From Prunella strophiata (taxonomy: Eukaryota > Chordata > Aves > Passeriformes > Prunellidae), in the NCBI GenBank assembly GCA_036583965.1, contig JAZBQD010000021.1, positions 17,918,766 to 17,982,765 of the forward strand: a stretch of 64,000 bases of DNA, written 5' to 3'. Within the stretch, counting starts at the first letter, position 1; each line of letters begins with the position of its first letter. Shown piece by piece: positions 11,565-24,219 of this stretch. The notes beneath the pieces were generated by a model, which was not told the DNA's origin, made no database searches, and saw nothing but the letters and a program-made list of their open reading frames with translations. A program made the translations under genes and the position numbers.

Positions 11565-14500
11565 TGTTAAACCCCAAGCTGGCCTCAGACACCAAACCCT
11601 GCTGGGATTTGAAGCTCTCACGTTGTTTTGCTTTGCCTCGTTGCAGACCTCATCACAAAACCTTCTGTCCTTTCTGCTCCTTTCCCTAAATAGGAGTTCC
11701 ATCCCCCTCTGAGGAATGGCTCTGGGCTCCAGGCTTTGCCCTGAGTCCCTGCCTGTGGTGGGGCTGGGAGGGAGCAGCATGAGGACAAAACAGGGGCAGC
11801 AGTGGGGCTGCTCCAGCCCCTCTCTGCCCCATGGACAGGCTCCAGAGGCAGCTGGATCCATCCCCTGGTGGGAAGGGGAATGATCCAGGCTGGCATTGTT
11901 GGAGCAGAGCTGCAGACATTACTCACATCCCAAGATATGCAGGGCTCAGGCCAAGATTCCTCGTGGATCTCTGAGAGGCTCCTGGGGCCCTTTCCAAGTT
12001 CTGTGGCTTTGCCAGTAACCCCTGGGCTACTGGCAAAAAAAATTCTGGGCTCCCACCTCAGCTGTGCAAGGGCCTCTTCTCATGCTGGCCCCCAAGCTCT
12101 GATCTGGAAGGAACTGAAGGAAAAGAGAGAGGGGGAGATGGAGAAGGGGTGATGGGGAGATGAAGAGAGAGGAGCCCTTGGAGTCAAATCCTCATGGAGG
12201 TAGTGATCAATGCTGATTTACTGCAAATCTGAGGGAACATTTCTATGGTTATGCAGGGTTCAGCAAGGTGAGAATCCATTTGATTGGTTACAAGGCACTA
12301 TGTGTAAAACAAAGAGATTAACACATCTTTGGTCACATAGCATAGCTTGGCAAATGTGTCAGCAGAACATCTTGCCCCATCTCTTCTCTTCCCATCCTCA
12401 GAACATCCTGCTTTTATCCTTTTCCTGGGGTACACCCTGGCAAACTTCTTTACATTGTTTGCCCAAGGGCAGCATGTTCCAAGCTGTTAGACAAGCATGC
12501 AGGGCTGTGCAGTTTGCTTTTGCCTGCTCAAAATGCTCTCTATGAGGAACTCTTTTGCAAAGCCCTCTGTCAGAAATGTGTCAGGGAAAGCAGGAGTTAT
12601 TCCCTCCATCCTTTCTGCACAGAGTGTGGGAGCACAACCCACTGCAGAGTGAGAGGGAGGAGGGACAGAATGAGGAGGAATGGGCAGAGTGGGAGGAAGG
12701 TGAAACAGCCTGAAATGCCCTGCTGGGCACAACTTCAGCCTTTCCATTCCCACTTCCCATCCCATTCCCATCCCAGGCAAGCCTGCAGAATTTTTATTTT
12801 CTTCCTCTGAAAATCTGCAAACTGATTAAAGGCATTGACATCTGAGTTTGTGGTACACCTGTCAACAATATATTTATGAAGAATTAGCATTTCCCCCTAA
12901 AGTATCTATTTTCAGGTGGTCACTTCACAAACAGTGCTGCTTTACAACAACTTCTCCCCTTTTTTTGGGAATTCCTGCACTGGAGATGTTTTTCCACATT
13001 TCCAGGAGCTGCTGTGTTGAATGAGTCGCTGCTCCAGCAGATGCATTGTGCCTAATGCTATTTCTTATGCATTCCTGAGGCTTTGCATTGGTCCCAGCAG
13101 CAGCCTGGCAGCTCCTGGCTGTGACTCTCACTCACGGGCTGATGGTGCAATTATTCACCTGAAGGGAGTTGCTTTATTCTCGGTTTTTATCTCTTCTGAT
13201 CTCCCAGCAAACAATTACTTGCAAAGAAAGCAGAATCAGGCAGTGTTACACACAATTATAAATCTAAATTGGTGTGGAGGGGGGAGAGCAGCACGTTTCC
13301 TTCCTCAGAGGGAGAGGAAAACTGTAGGAGCTGGGCTGCTGTGCCAGGTCATGTGTGACCTGGGTGGAAGTTATGGAATTTCTGACCTAAATTCCAGTGT
13401 TTTCTCCTGGATATAATGCTGCCTTCCTATAGCATGGACTGCTGGTTTGTTAGTCTTCATTCTCCCTTATTTAAGATCCCTTCTGTTCCTTCAAATAATG
13501 TTAAAATCTGTTTTCCTTGATACTGTGAGTGAGGTGTTGCTCTGTAGTAATTCACAGTTACTGTATATAAGCTGATTGTTGAGAGGTTTAAATCTGCCTG
13601 TTTAGGTGTGAAAAACTTCCTCTGTGGGAATTCCAGATTAAAGCTTCAAAGAAAACCTCTCTTTGAGGCAGCTCAGCTAAAAATCCAAATAAATGAGTTG
13701 GGAAGAACCTACTCCAGCCCAGCTTTGCAGCTTGATTTTTCAACATTGACTATGGAGATTGAAGGGTCCTCTGCTCAAGGAATTGTTGTGATGTTTGAAA
13801 GAGGGAGGGAGTTTATTTGAAATTTCTAGAAGCAGGACTGGTAGTTGTCCAATCAATAGCTCTGCACAGGGTGCTAATTGTTCCTCACCCTCATGTCCAA
13901 ATTAAAAGTTGCTTTGATTTGCCTGGGATTTATGGCTGGCAACAAGATCCCAAAGGGAAGAGCCTGGGGAATGGGAAGCTTGATGGAACTCAATAGGATT
14001 TCTCCAAAGGGGAAGTGGGATTTCATCCCCTGAGACAGAGACAGGCCTCCCATCTGAGGAGCAGGGACCCAGGGGTGCAGAGACACCACTCACATTTCCT
14101 CAGCTCCTTTTCAGGGAGGGAGAGCCTGGAAAAGCTCAGCTGTAAATGCCAGAACTTCTCAGTCACAGTCTGAAACAGCTGCTCCAGCCTGCACAGCAAA
14201 GCAAATCTGCCCTGCTGCAAACAGCATGTCCAGGGCTCCTCTGGCAGAAGTGCTGAGTTAATTGAGACAAAGTTGGTAATGACTGCCAGCTCTGCAGACA
14301 CAGAGCCCCAGATGAAAGAGCTCCCACCCCATTTGTCTCCATTACCTTGTCATGAGAAGGATTTTACCTCCACACAGCCTCAGCAAAATCTGGATGTGGG
14401 GCTCAGTGCCCCAAAAAAACCTCCAGTAAATTCATTGCTCTGATGCTGGGATTTGGCATTTTGGATTCCTTCTAACAGGGACCCTTCCCTCATGGGAGCT

Positions 14501-15559
14501 GTGGGGGGGTCACTCAGCTAAATCAGCCTTGTCACTTTGTCCCTGGAGGACTTGATGGAATAAGAAATGCTCTGAATTCTCTACTCCAGCACATGGATTT
14601 TAGTCTGCATCACCCCTTTGAATTAAATCTGAAGGGAAAAAACACCCAGAGGAAGAGATGAAGTTCAGAGCACCCAAAGGTGTGGGTGGACAATAAAGGA
14701 GCTGGTATTTAACCACACAAGGAGCTATGATTAAATTAATCCATCATTCTCCTTTTTTTTTTTTTTTTTTTTTTTTTTGCAGCTCTTTGGAGGAATTAGA
14801 TCAAGAAAGTAACAAAGGAATGCCACAGTCTGCCAGTAATGTAATTAAAGAGCCAAGCCTCATCTGAGCTTTCTCTTGCCAAAGAGCTTGCTGGATGTAA
14901 GTTGGGAAAAAACCTCAAATTCAGGACTTTAAAGAGAAGACAGAGAGATATTGTGAAAAAGTATTTTAATACCCAGCTATTCACTTCCTCCCCTTAACAC
15001 TCTCAGAATACAGAAAACGTGGATGATCAAATAATGCACCTACTTCAGGAAGAGAAGGCAGAAAAAAAAGTGATTTCTTAGGGCTGGTTACACTCAAGAA
15101 CAGGTTGATGACTTTAAAAGAGAGGTGGAGTTGAAGGGGACCTGGAACTTGTGCCAAATCAACTGCAAATGCTTATCCCATCCTGTGGAGATGTGATAAA
15201 AACCAGCCCATGGGACCAGGGCACTTCTTTTAGGTTGTTCTTCTACTCTTAATAATTAAATACAAGTCACAGAGGCCTGAGGTTGCCAGGATCCAGGCTG
15301 GACAAAATATACAACTGCTGGTTCTGTACAAATAATTTACATTGGAACATGTCCAGCATTGCTGGGCACTGCAAAACTCAGATAAATGAACCCTGAAGAA
15401 CCACAAGAAAATAAAAAAGTTGCCAAGTGGTGCAAACCATGAGTGTAAATCTGAGCTCAAACTCTGGCCAGCCCTGGAGCTGCCCTGCAGGTGTTAAGTA
15501 GGCAGTATTAGGAGGAGCTATAACATACCAAGCAGAGGGATTTGATAATTAGCTTGGGA
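11565..15559. other. Gene-free stretch
   Basis: No named gene was seen. One minus-strand exon-like piece with a good GTGAGT donor ends at 11927 but is open in two frames and unlinked. A run of 26 T occupies 14753-14778. The plus-strand open frame at 13608-13820 has no splice or homology support. Confidence 0.4.
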
Positions 15560-15768
15560 TTAGATTTTGGGAATAAATTCTTGCCTGTGAGGGGATCCAG
15601 AGGAGCTGTGGCTGCCCCTGGATCCCTGGCAGTGTCCAAGGCCAGGCTGGACAGGGCTGGGAGAAACCTGGGACAGTGGAAGGTGTCCCTGGCCATGGCA
15701 GGGATGGGGCTGAATAGGGTTTTAAGATCTTTTTCAACCCAAACCAGTCTGGAATTCTATGATACTCC
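15560..15768 (+). mobile_element. CR1 LINE 3' end
   Basis: The sequence follows the avian CR1 3' end: GAATAAATTCTTGCCTGTGA, GCTGTGGCTGCCCCTGGATC, GGAAGGTGTCCCTGGCCATG, then ACCCAAACCAGTCTGGAATT and TCTATGATACTC. It is 5'-truncated and lacks the segment between CTGTGAGG and GAGCTGTGG. Recognition is from memory of the family consensus. Confidence 0.82.
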
Positions 15769-16734
15769 TCCATTACCTTCTGAGGGACAGGCTAGAGGGG
15801 CATAAACACATAAGAAACATGCTGGGGATTAAACTTTATGGATATGTAAACAAATATAACTACGAACGACATATAAAAATATTTACCATCATATACCATA
15901 AACATAACACTATATAGCACAGTTATATGGCACATAAAGTTTAACAAGAACATCCAACCAAAACTGAAATAAACATTTTTCCAGCATATAAAATCCACGA
16001 GGGGAACAGCACAGGCAGCTGTGCCCTGCCAAGCTGGGGGTGCTGCCATGAGAGTCTGAGGTGTGATTGGGCTCTGCAGTCCCCTTCAGCTCTGAGGAAG
16101 GACAGAAGCAGGTCTGAAATACAGCCTGCTCTGAGTGCTGCTCCTAATCTCTGCCTGCTGCTCACAGCATGTTCAGGGATCTTTGGCTTTGTGCTCTGCT
16201 AACAACATCCAGATTGCTCTGCTGCTGGAGCAGGGGCTCCAAATGCTGCAGTAACCAAAGCATGGCTTTGTGACAGAGATGTCCCCATGGCCTCATTGTC
16301 TCTCATGTGCTCATCCAGCTCTGCTCTGTCCTGCCCAGGTGATTCAGGGGGCAGGACATGGCAGGGAGTGCCAAGCACTGGGAGAGGCTGCATTTCCCTT
16401 TATGTCAGGATTGGGAAGAGCTGTAATGGCAACACCTGTGGCAAAATGAAAAGTGGCTCACTGAAGTGATGTGACCAAAATGGGCACAAAATGGACAGCC
16501 AGTCACAGGGTCTCTCCCTGGGATCAGCTCTGCTCCATTTGCACCTTGGAGTTCATTGTCCCATTCCAGCTTTAGCCCCTGCAGTCCCACCCTGCTTGTT
16601 TTTCTCTCTTCAGCCCACGCTGTTTGTGCTCTTGGGCTGAGATTTGGATCATTTGTCCTTGGTGCCCAGCTGGAGCAGGAATTGTTTTGTCTCCCTGCTC
16701 TGTGCACAGATGCTCACCATGCCCTGATGTGAAG

Positions 16735-16803
16735 CTCAGACCCACACACTAAAGCAGCACAGAATGTGAAAAATAGAAAAGCTAAAACCTGAGGCATCAG
16801 AAG
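16735..16803 (-). mobile_element. Fragment of an LTR-like repeat
   Basis: GAAGCTCAGACCCACACAC through AAAACCTGAGGCATCAG closely matches the end of the repeat at 36206-36660. The orientation is inferred from the reverse-complement poly(A)-like sequence in the longer copies. Confidence 0.55.
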
Positions 16804-17125
16804 GACAGCAACCCTCCCAATAAAGACACACTATTCAGATGGAAAGTTCTGTGCTGAGATAAAAGGTGGAAACTCTCCATGTGTCTGTCCCAGCCTGCTG
16901 AACCATTCAGAAGGAATTCAGCTGGATGCTGAATGTGCTGCTCAGGACCTCACACAGAGACACCAGGGGAGGAAACCCCTTCCATTATCCTTCTTCCAGC
17001 ACCTTCAAAAATTAAGCTCTGTCTGACTGCTGAAAGAAGTCCCTTGCTGAGCTGAGTGAAACTGGGCAGCATAGAAGATCCATCCTCTTAATTAAGGTTA
17101 CATACATAAAAAAAATTTAAATTAC

Positions 17126-17190
17126 CTGAGTTTTCTTGTGTTTTCTGCCACTCTGATGCTTGCAAAATCTCTCTGTCTGCCCAGAGGCAG
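17126..17190 (-). CDS. Weak exon-like segment, minus strand
   Basis: 65 bp between an acceptor GACATCCACAG and a donor ACTCAG/GTAATT. One frame gives 21 codons (CLWADREILQASEWQKT at its start) with an exit phase that would fit the 9892-9967 segment. All three frames are open, so coding status is uncertain, and no partner exon with the required entry phase was found. Confidence 0.2.
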
Positions 17191-18554
17191 CTGTGGATGT
17201 CAGCAGGCAGTTTTGGGAATTTTCTTACAGGATGTTTTTGCTTTACAATGCCAGCTTGGCATCTCTTAATTTCTGATTTTGAAATGGGATCCCATTATAT
17301 CTAATGCCCAAGCCAAGAGAGGATTCAAAACAATGCAAGGATGGAAGCCAGAGCCTGAGCTCTGCCTGGGCACCAGGAGCCAGTGGTGAATGAGATCCAT
17401 TTAGCAGAGATTTGGGGTGGGAGAGAGCCTGGATGTGCCCTTCAGGCTGGGTGGGTGATGGAACCACGTGCACTGACTTCCACTCAAGAGGAACTCTCCC
17501 AGTTAAAGCCCAGAATGCAGCAGCTCCAAATATTGCTGTCTGTCTTCAGCCAGCTTTAGACAAGGCTTTTATCAGAGCTCAAAGGCAAGTGGGGTTTTCT
17601 GTGGCTTGTTCAGCCCTGCACTTTGGATAAGAACAGACAAGAAAAACCTTTTGCATTCTCACAGCAAACTCCCTCAGAAAAATGGTGTGATCCAGCAAAT
17701 GCAGCTCAGGTTCCAAAATCCCTGGAGCCCTTGTAAGGAATTCTGCAGCCCCATTACTGCCTGCAAGTCTCCCAGCCCCTGAGGAGCTGCTCCCTGCCTG
17801 GCCAGGTCCCTGCTCAGCCCCTGGCTCCTGCACACAGCTGGGGCTGAGGTGGCAGCACAGCTCCAGGTGGCACCAGCAGCTGTTGTGGTGACATCCCCAG
17901 GGCTGACACCAGCAGCTGGAGCTGTTTCAGAGCCCTAAAGGTGTTTGCCCAAGCCTGGGATATCATTTCATGTCCTTGCCAAAGTGCTCCTGGCCCCAGG
18001 GGAGCTGCAGCAGGGCGAGGGAGGCACTGGTGATAGGATGTGGGATGTGGAGGTGAAAGGTTCCAGAAAGGAAATCCTACACAAGCAGGATGCTGATACA
18101 CATCTGGCCTTTCCCCTGCCTCCTGCAGGTGTCTCTGACAGGCCCTTGAGCCATGAATTTGCTATTTCTGGATGCAGGCAGGGCATTTGTTATGGGAAAT
18201 CATCTGTCTCTGGGGCTGCAGGCAGGCAGAGCTCCAGCTGGGAGAGGTGCAGCCCCAAAATCAAACTGTTTGGCCCAAACTTTCTGACCCTGCCAAGTCT
18301 TTGTGGGTCAGAGCAGGGTGTCAGCCATGAGATAACCCCTGTTTCAGTGCCCTCTGTGAAACCTGGGATTTGCAGGTGCCTTTCAGGAGGTTTTCTGGGT
18401 GTCTGTGTGGTCCCTGGCTCTGACTCTGCCATGCCCCACAATTTTTGGGAACCCCCAGAGCACAGCTCAGCTCTTTTAGGGCTGGGGGCCCTGAGTGCAA
18501 CTCTGTTAGCCCCAGGAATTCAGCCTGGCTGAAGGCAGAGCATGGTAAAGGCTG

Positions 18555-18682
18555 AGGATTTGCTGTGAAATCCATGTGGATCTGTGGGAAATGGATTTGT
18601 AGAGAATTCTCAAAGCCTGGCAGAAGGCTCACATAGTCTGCATCTGTGTGCAAACCTTGAGATAAGAAATGCTCCCATCTCT
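18555..18682 (-). mobile_element. Dispersed repeat fragment, inverted copy of 37573-37690
   Basis: The reverse complement matches the segment at 37573-37690, including AGGTTTGCACACAGATGC, CTATGTGAGCCTTCTG and TTTGAGAATTCTCTACAAAT. The 256-residue minus-strand open frame across it (18321-19091) is not a recognisable protein. Confidence 0.65.
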
Positions 18683-19418
18683 GGGTCAGAAAAGAGCTTA
18701 GTCCAACATGGATCCACAGCCAAATTCCCTTGTCTTTAATTTCAGGGTGAATCTGCCCACCAGGGAGATTTCTCTGAGGTTTCCAGTCTGGCACTCGTCT
18801 CCTCTCAGCAGTCCCAGTGTCAGAGCTCCACTGCACATCCTCCCCTCCCAAAATATCCCAATTCCCACTGGCTGAGAGGGAGAGGATCCCACTGTCCCCT
18901 CCTGGGGGACACCAAGCAGCTCCCAGAAGCCTTTTTGGAGACAAAAGGCTCTGGGACAGCCGTGCCCAGGGGGAGCTGGCACAGGGGAGGGACGAGCTGG
19001 GGCAGTCCCACCCAGAGGAATTGTTTGGGATTGTCCCCAGGGCACAAGGCTGTGCCCCAAAGAGGAGCCTCTCCCCCACACTGAGAGCCACTCTGCCTCC
19101 TAATTAATGGGATTGTGCATTTGGGGGAATTCTGTCACTCAGCAGTGCTTCCCTAATAACATTCATCTGCTTCCTTCAGAGCTCAGATCCAGCAAAGCTG
19201 GCTGAAAGTAGAGGTTTAAATTCTTCTTTACAGGCCTTCCCAAATGGTCAGGGGCCACTTAACACTGACCTCTGCCAGCCTTTGCAAGGGCTTGGGGCCA
19301 GATGCTTAAAGGGAATCACCTGTCTGTGTTTTGAGTTGCTTTTGATCTTTTATTTCACCCTATAAATTCCCAGAGGAGCTCGCTGGTAGCAAACATCTGG
19401 CAGAGTTTTTCCTGCTCA

Positions 19419-19551
19419 GGGAAGGAATGAACCCAAAATTGAAACCCCAGGTTTGGTGTCTTCAGGTAGAGCTGGCCATAAATAAGGGAAGGAATTAACC
19501 CAAAATTGAAACCCCAGGTTTGGTGTCTCCCTGCAGAGCTGGCCATAAATA
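19419..19551. repeat. Two-copy tandem duplication, 67 bp
   Basis: Two near-identical copies of a segment containing ACCCAAAATTGAAACCCCAG and GAGCTGGCCATAAATA, offset by 67 bp. Confidence 0.88.
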
Positions 19552-19734
19552 AACCTCTGGGTGAGAGGGTGAATCATCTGCATCAGGGTCCCCCCTCCAG
19601 AAATGCTGCAGGTTCTTCTATTTGTTGATTTTTGTATTCAGCCCTCAGGACTGGCACACCTAAGGGACTCCTTTTCCTGCTCATCCATGCAGGGAGCAAT
19701 CCCAGTTGTTGGATTAGGCAAGGGGAGAAAGTAT

Positions 19735-19866
19735 CAATTATAATATTGCTGCTTTATATTTTCATAATTGAACAATTATAATATTGCTGCTTTATATTTT
19801 CATAATTTAACAATTATAATATTGCTGCTTTGTATTTTCATAATTGAACAATTATAATATTGCTGT
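19735..19866. repeat. Tandem repeat, about 38-bp unit, 3.5 copies
   Basis: The unit contains AATTATAATATTGCTGCTTT and ATATTTTCATAATTGAAC, repeated with one or two substitutions. Confidence 0.9.
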
Positions 19867-20471
19867 TTTAGGGTGCCTTACACACAGCAGAGGTTGGAGG
19901 GGTGAGCACAAGGACAAATGATGCTGTCCATCAGCCCTGGGGATCTCCCTGCTTTTCATGGGGCAGGTTCAGCTTTGGGAAGCTGAACCAGGGCTGTGGT
20001 TTCTTTATGCTCATGTTCACAACTTCACATATTCATATTCACAGCAAAACCACTCTGGATTTACTGGGGTTTTTTTCTGATTTCCTAAGAGTGAATGGAA
20101 GTGGGGCAGAGCCTCCCTTTGTGAGGCAGCCAGAGTAGCAGGGAGGAGCTTTAGATTATTTTTTAGGGGGGACACAAATCACCTTCCCACTGGATTAGGT
20201 AACATAAAAAATCTCTAATAACCCCCAGAAAACCATTGGCCCTTTGCTGCTGGCAGCAGAACCTGTGCAGAGCTGGCAAGGAAACAGCCCCTGGGAAAGG
20301 AATTGCAGCAACCCCTGGCATGGAGGTGCTGGGATTATTTCCAGCTGAAATGAGTCACCTGGTGCTGCTGCAGTGCTGTGCTCTCAGGAAACTCTCCCTT
20401 TGATAGAATCTTTCTTTAAAAGTCAGGTCTTTCCTCTGGGAAAAGGCAAGTCTTGACTTAGGCTGACCTAC

Positions 20472-20666
20472 CTTGTTTTTGGCTAGAAAAAAGATATTTT
20501 TGCTTGGCTGCTCCATGACTTTCACTCACAACCTCCCTGAGAACATTTTGAAAATCCATTATTGAAGTCACTCCAATCAGGCAGCATGAATCCCAGTTCC
20601 AAAAAATGATTTTATTGCCCTGAGCTGATAAAATGCCCATCCTTTCATTCAGAAACATCTTCCTGC
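20472..20666 (-). CDS. Exon-like segment of an unrecognised minus-strand gene
   Basis: 195 bp on the minus strand. The acceptor CATCACTTGCTACAG and the strong donor AACAAG/GTAGGT enclose two bases, 64 open codons and one base. The peptide contains FLNERMGILSAQGNKIIFWN, then DSCCLIGVTSIMDFQNVL, and ends KQKYLFSSQKQ. The stretch GNKIIFWNWDS is reminiscent of a beta-propeller blade, but that is only a resemblance. The exit phase fits the segment at 9892-9967, implying an intron of about 10.5 kb unless exons lie between. The gene would run towards lower coordinates, divergent from WFDC1. I cannot name it. It is the longest non-repeat, splice-bounded open segment outside WFDC1 and ATP2C2. Confidence 0.5.
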
Positions 20667-20939
20667 CTGTAGCAAGTGATGCTGAGGGTGTCACAGGCCC
20701 TGGGGAGGTGCTCAAGTCTCACCCTTGTCCTTGCACTATGTGACAGCAATTTATGGCACTGCAGAATTTCCCTTATTGACACCATTTGTGGGATGGAAAT
20801 TCACAGGGATTCATGCACTTTCACAAAGCCAAGAGAGTTTGATGTACAGCCTCAAAAGGAGCTTAGATTGATGTGAAAATAAAGTACACAGACATTAAGG
20901 AGAAAAATCATAAACTTATGTTGCTGTAGTTGTAAATAA

Positions 20940-21095
20940 AAAATATACCTTAAGTGAGTGAGAAACTACATTGAGTAAAATAGTAAAGAGTCTATAGTAT
21001 AGTAATATATAAAAAATATATAATATATAATAATATATAATATGTTATAATATAGAATGTAGACTATAGAATATAGAATTAATATAGAATATATA

Positions 21096-21128
<33 letters not shown>

Positions 21129-21240
21129 TATATCATATATCATATAATGTATACAATAATATATAATCTATAATGTGTAACATATAATATATAACATATA
21201 TACTATAGTGTGTATATATATGAATATAGTAAGTAAGAGT
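20940..21240. repeat. AT-rich tract with (TA)n
   Basis: AT-only sequence with a (TA)n run at about 21100-21128 and derived ATATAATATATAA variants. Confidence 0.88.
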
Positions 21241-24109
21241 TTAAAAGTTATAATAAAAACGTGTATACATACAACAACAGCCTATTAAGCAAAAATACCC
21301 ATAGTACACTAGAAGTAAGTACAGGTAATAAGTTAGAAAAACAAAATAATTATCCATTAAATTAAAAAAAATATCTATCATCTTATTAAAAATCTTATAA
21401 CTACTTTGTACTATAACCAACTACCTACTCCTCCAAAATCTCCCAGCCTCTAAGACCAATGTTTACCTAAACAATAAATCCTTCTAACCCAACAATAATC
21501 CCAATTTTTTATTACAAACACCAGCCAGAGGGTGACTCTGTGCCCAGTGGTGATGAATGGAGAAATCTCACCCAGGATCCTTGGAGGCAGCAGGGATTTG
21601 CTGTGAGGAACTGCACCACAAACCTTGAAGCAGAGAAATCTTGACTTGGTGATGTCAAGATAAAAATGGTTTTTAGCTGCTGGCCTGCTGAATGCCCAGG
21701 ATTTCACATAAACTGGGGCCAAATCCAGCCAAGGTATTGCAATAATTCAATTATTTCTTACAGCAGCATCACTTGCTGCCCTGTGCACAGGATAGCCATG
21801 CACCCACTCCCTGTGGAAGTGCCATCACCAGAGGGAATTGCTCCACCTGGAGTAAACCACTTTATCCCTCCTGTTGTGTGTGGCTAAGATGAATTTCAAG
21901 AGAAAATGGAAGTTTGTTGTTTTTTTTTTTTCTTTCTTGTGATAATTGCTTTTAAATCACCACCCATCATCAAATACCTGGCATTTGAATTACACAACTC
22001 AGACACCTGCTTACCAGTAAATTTAAAATTTCTAATTATTGCCAGTGGTTGTGTTTGTAAGGATTTGTGCCTGATGCCTAAAATTTCTTCACAAGCTGCT
22101 CAGAATGCTTTACACTAATAGTGGAGACATAAACCTGCTAGTGCTAAACAAGAAATTCTTCAGAAAGTCAAGGCTGTTCCTCTTATTTTTTTGTCTAAAT
22201 GGCCCATTCAAAACTGAACTTGGAAGGGCAGGAACTGCTCTGTGGTGGATGAAAAATTAGTGAGGTCTCTCGTGGTTTAGGTTTCACTGAGCTCCAAATG
22301 GGAGATAATGTGGATATGAATGGGACTAAATGATGTCCTGGAATTGTCCTGTGACAGCACATCCCAGCCAGGGGCTGCCAAGAAGATGAATATCCAGCAA
22401 AGGGGAGAAAAATATTCTTTCCAGTATTGCCAGGGAAGTATTTCTTAATCTTGAAAAAATTAAACAATTCCTTGCCTAACTTCCAACAGAGACTGGAGAT
22501 AGAAGCATGTGAGGAATGGAGATGGGTGGCAGGAAGAATTCATGAAAGAGTTGTGTGCAGCATGAATTACAGCTCCATAAGTGTTATAACATCAACTTTC
22601 AATTTGATGTGAAGACCATGACCAACTGTTGAATTTTGGTCCTGCAGAATTCTCATTTCTTCAGTGCACAACCCATGGACTGCAAGGCACAGACCCTGTT
22701 TTTTCCCCAGATAAATGTCAAAGCTGTGTATCTGCAAAAATAAAGGCCAGTAAATGGTGTCTGAAGTAGCTATTAATCTTTGGAATTAGTTGCTCCAAGT
22801 GCAGATTGCAAGTATAGGAAACAACAAAAAATGGAATTAAATTAGGGAGATTTATCGTGAGCAGCTGTTGCACGTGGTTTGGGTTTCAGTGAGAGCAGAG
22901 AAAGATCAGCACAAAGACATAAATAAAGCAGGAATACTCCAAGGACAAATCTTGTTTGCTCTGTGCAAGCAGCCATGTCATTTGTCACCTCAGAGCACTG
23001 GAGGCAGGGCATGGGTGGGAGCTCCTGGGTGATCTGAGGGTGCTGGATCAAGGTGCAGATATTAACACTGAAACAAACAGGGCTTGTGAAGGGAATTGGG
23101 AGAATGCTGTGGACTCAGACAAAGCCCCCTGAGCAGTAAAAAATCAGGTCAGAGGTGGAAGAGGTGGCAGTGCTCTGGCAGTGATTCATTCCTCCCTGGC
23201 TGTACTGAAGCTGTCTGAGTGAAACTTTCAGTAATTGCAGCACAGCTGCTGATTGCAGATGGTGTTGGATGAGATCTGAGGTGACAGTGACCTGCAGGTG
23301 CTGAGCCCTGCCAGCACCCCAAGGTGACACCTCTGTCCTTAGGGAGTCACTTTTCCATGGGCTGGCCTGTGAGCTGTCCACAGCCACCACTGAATGAAGA
23401 GAGAAGCCTGAGGAAAATGACCTGTTTGAAGGAAAACTGGGATAAATTCTGGTTTAGATGCATGGCTGCAGCTCTGGGGGAGAGGAGAAATGGGGCAGAG
23501 CAGGTGACAGGGACCTGGAGCTGTGCTGCCTGCAGGGACAGCAGCCAGGTGCAGGGTGAAGCCTCTGTGGCACAAAATGCTCTCCAGCCCAAATGCTCAC
23601 TCCCTGTGCCCTTCTGTGCCTGAAGGAGCTGTGCCATGGGGCCACCTCAAACCCTGTCAGCCCCCAAAACTCAGCTTGCACCTGTGGGGATGAGTCTGTG
23701 GATGAAGCAGGGTTTACAGAAACACAGCAATGCAGGCTCGTGGCAGGGATCCCCTCTGCCAGCAGAGCTCCTTTGGGAATCCCAGACCAGCAGAGACAAG
23801 GCATTGTGCTGTCCCACTGGGATCCCCCACCCTGCACCTCTGCAGCTGGCAGGGAGGTGATGCTCTCCACTTTAACTCTTCATTCCCTTTCTCCCCATGA
23901 GGGTAATCCCTGGTTTGACCTCCCAGCAAAATTCCCTGGCATGAACTGAGCAGATTTACTAATAAACTTTTTTATAGCAGTAGAGATATAGAGAGAACTG
24001 CCCAAAGCACAGTTACTGCTAGAAAACCTTTAGGAACCTTAACTCTAAATAAATCAAGTATATTCCCTTAAATACTGAGCTTTTAAGGCACACCTTGCTC
24101 TTTTTTCAG
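21241..24109. other. Gene-free stretch
   Basis: AT-rich to about 21480, then mixed composition. A minus-strand open piece near 21610-21710 (AAKNHFYLDITKSRFLCFK) has a weak donor and a phase that does not fit the 20472-20666 segment, so it is not annotated as an exon. Confidence 0.4.
23990..24056 (+). repeat. Short dispersed repeat, matching 26330-26396
   Basis: CTGCCCAAAGCACAGTTACT and the following sequence match the segment at 26330-26396 at roughly 80 percent by eye over about 65 bp, in the same orientation. Confidence 0.6.
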
Positions 24110-24219
24110 GTTCCCATCATCATATTCTGGCCAGCTTCAGGATGAAATCCTTTGGCTTCCACCAGCATGCAGCTATTGACACTTGGGCACGGATCAAAGT
24201 GAATTGCCACAGCTTTCAG
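24110..24219 (+). other. Exon-like segment upstream of WFDC1
   Basis: A strong acceptor (TTGCTCTTTTTTCAG) and a good donor (TTTCAG/GTATGAGG) enclose 110 bp. One frame is open throughout (36 codons, including MKSFGFHQHAAIDTWARI) and leaves in phase 0, the phase in which WFDC1 exon 2 begins. It could be an alternative upstream WFDC1 exon, an exon of a non-coding RNA, or chance. The peptide is not recognised. Confidence 0.25.

Noticed and set aside
11927..12030. Minus-strand exon-like piece with GTGAGT donor
   Set aside because: Open in two frames and its exit phase fits none of the other minus-strand segments.
13130..13225. Minus-strand segment between a good acceptor and a GTGAGT donor
   Set aside because: Stops in all three frames.
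17230..17310. Minus-strand segment ending IRYNGIPFQNQKLRDAKLAL then a stop
   Set aside because: Good acceptor, but a stop lies before the donor and there is no partner exon; not enough to call an alternative last exon.
18321..19091. 256-codon minus-strand open frame
   Set aside because: Crosses a dispersed repeat fragment, has no domain, and GC-rich avian DNA often yields such frames.
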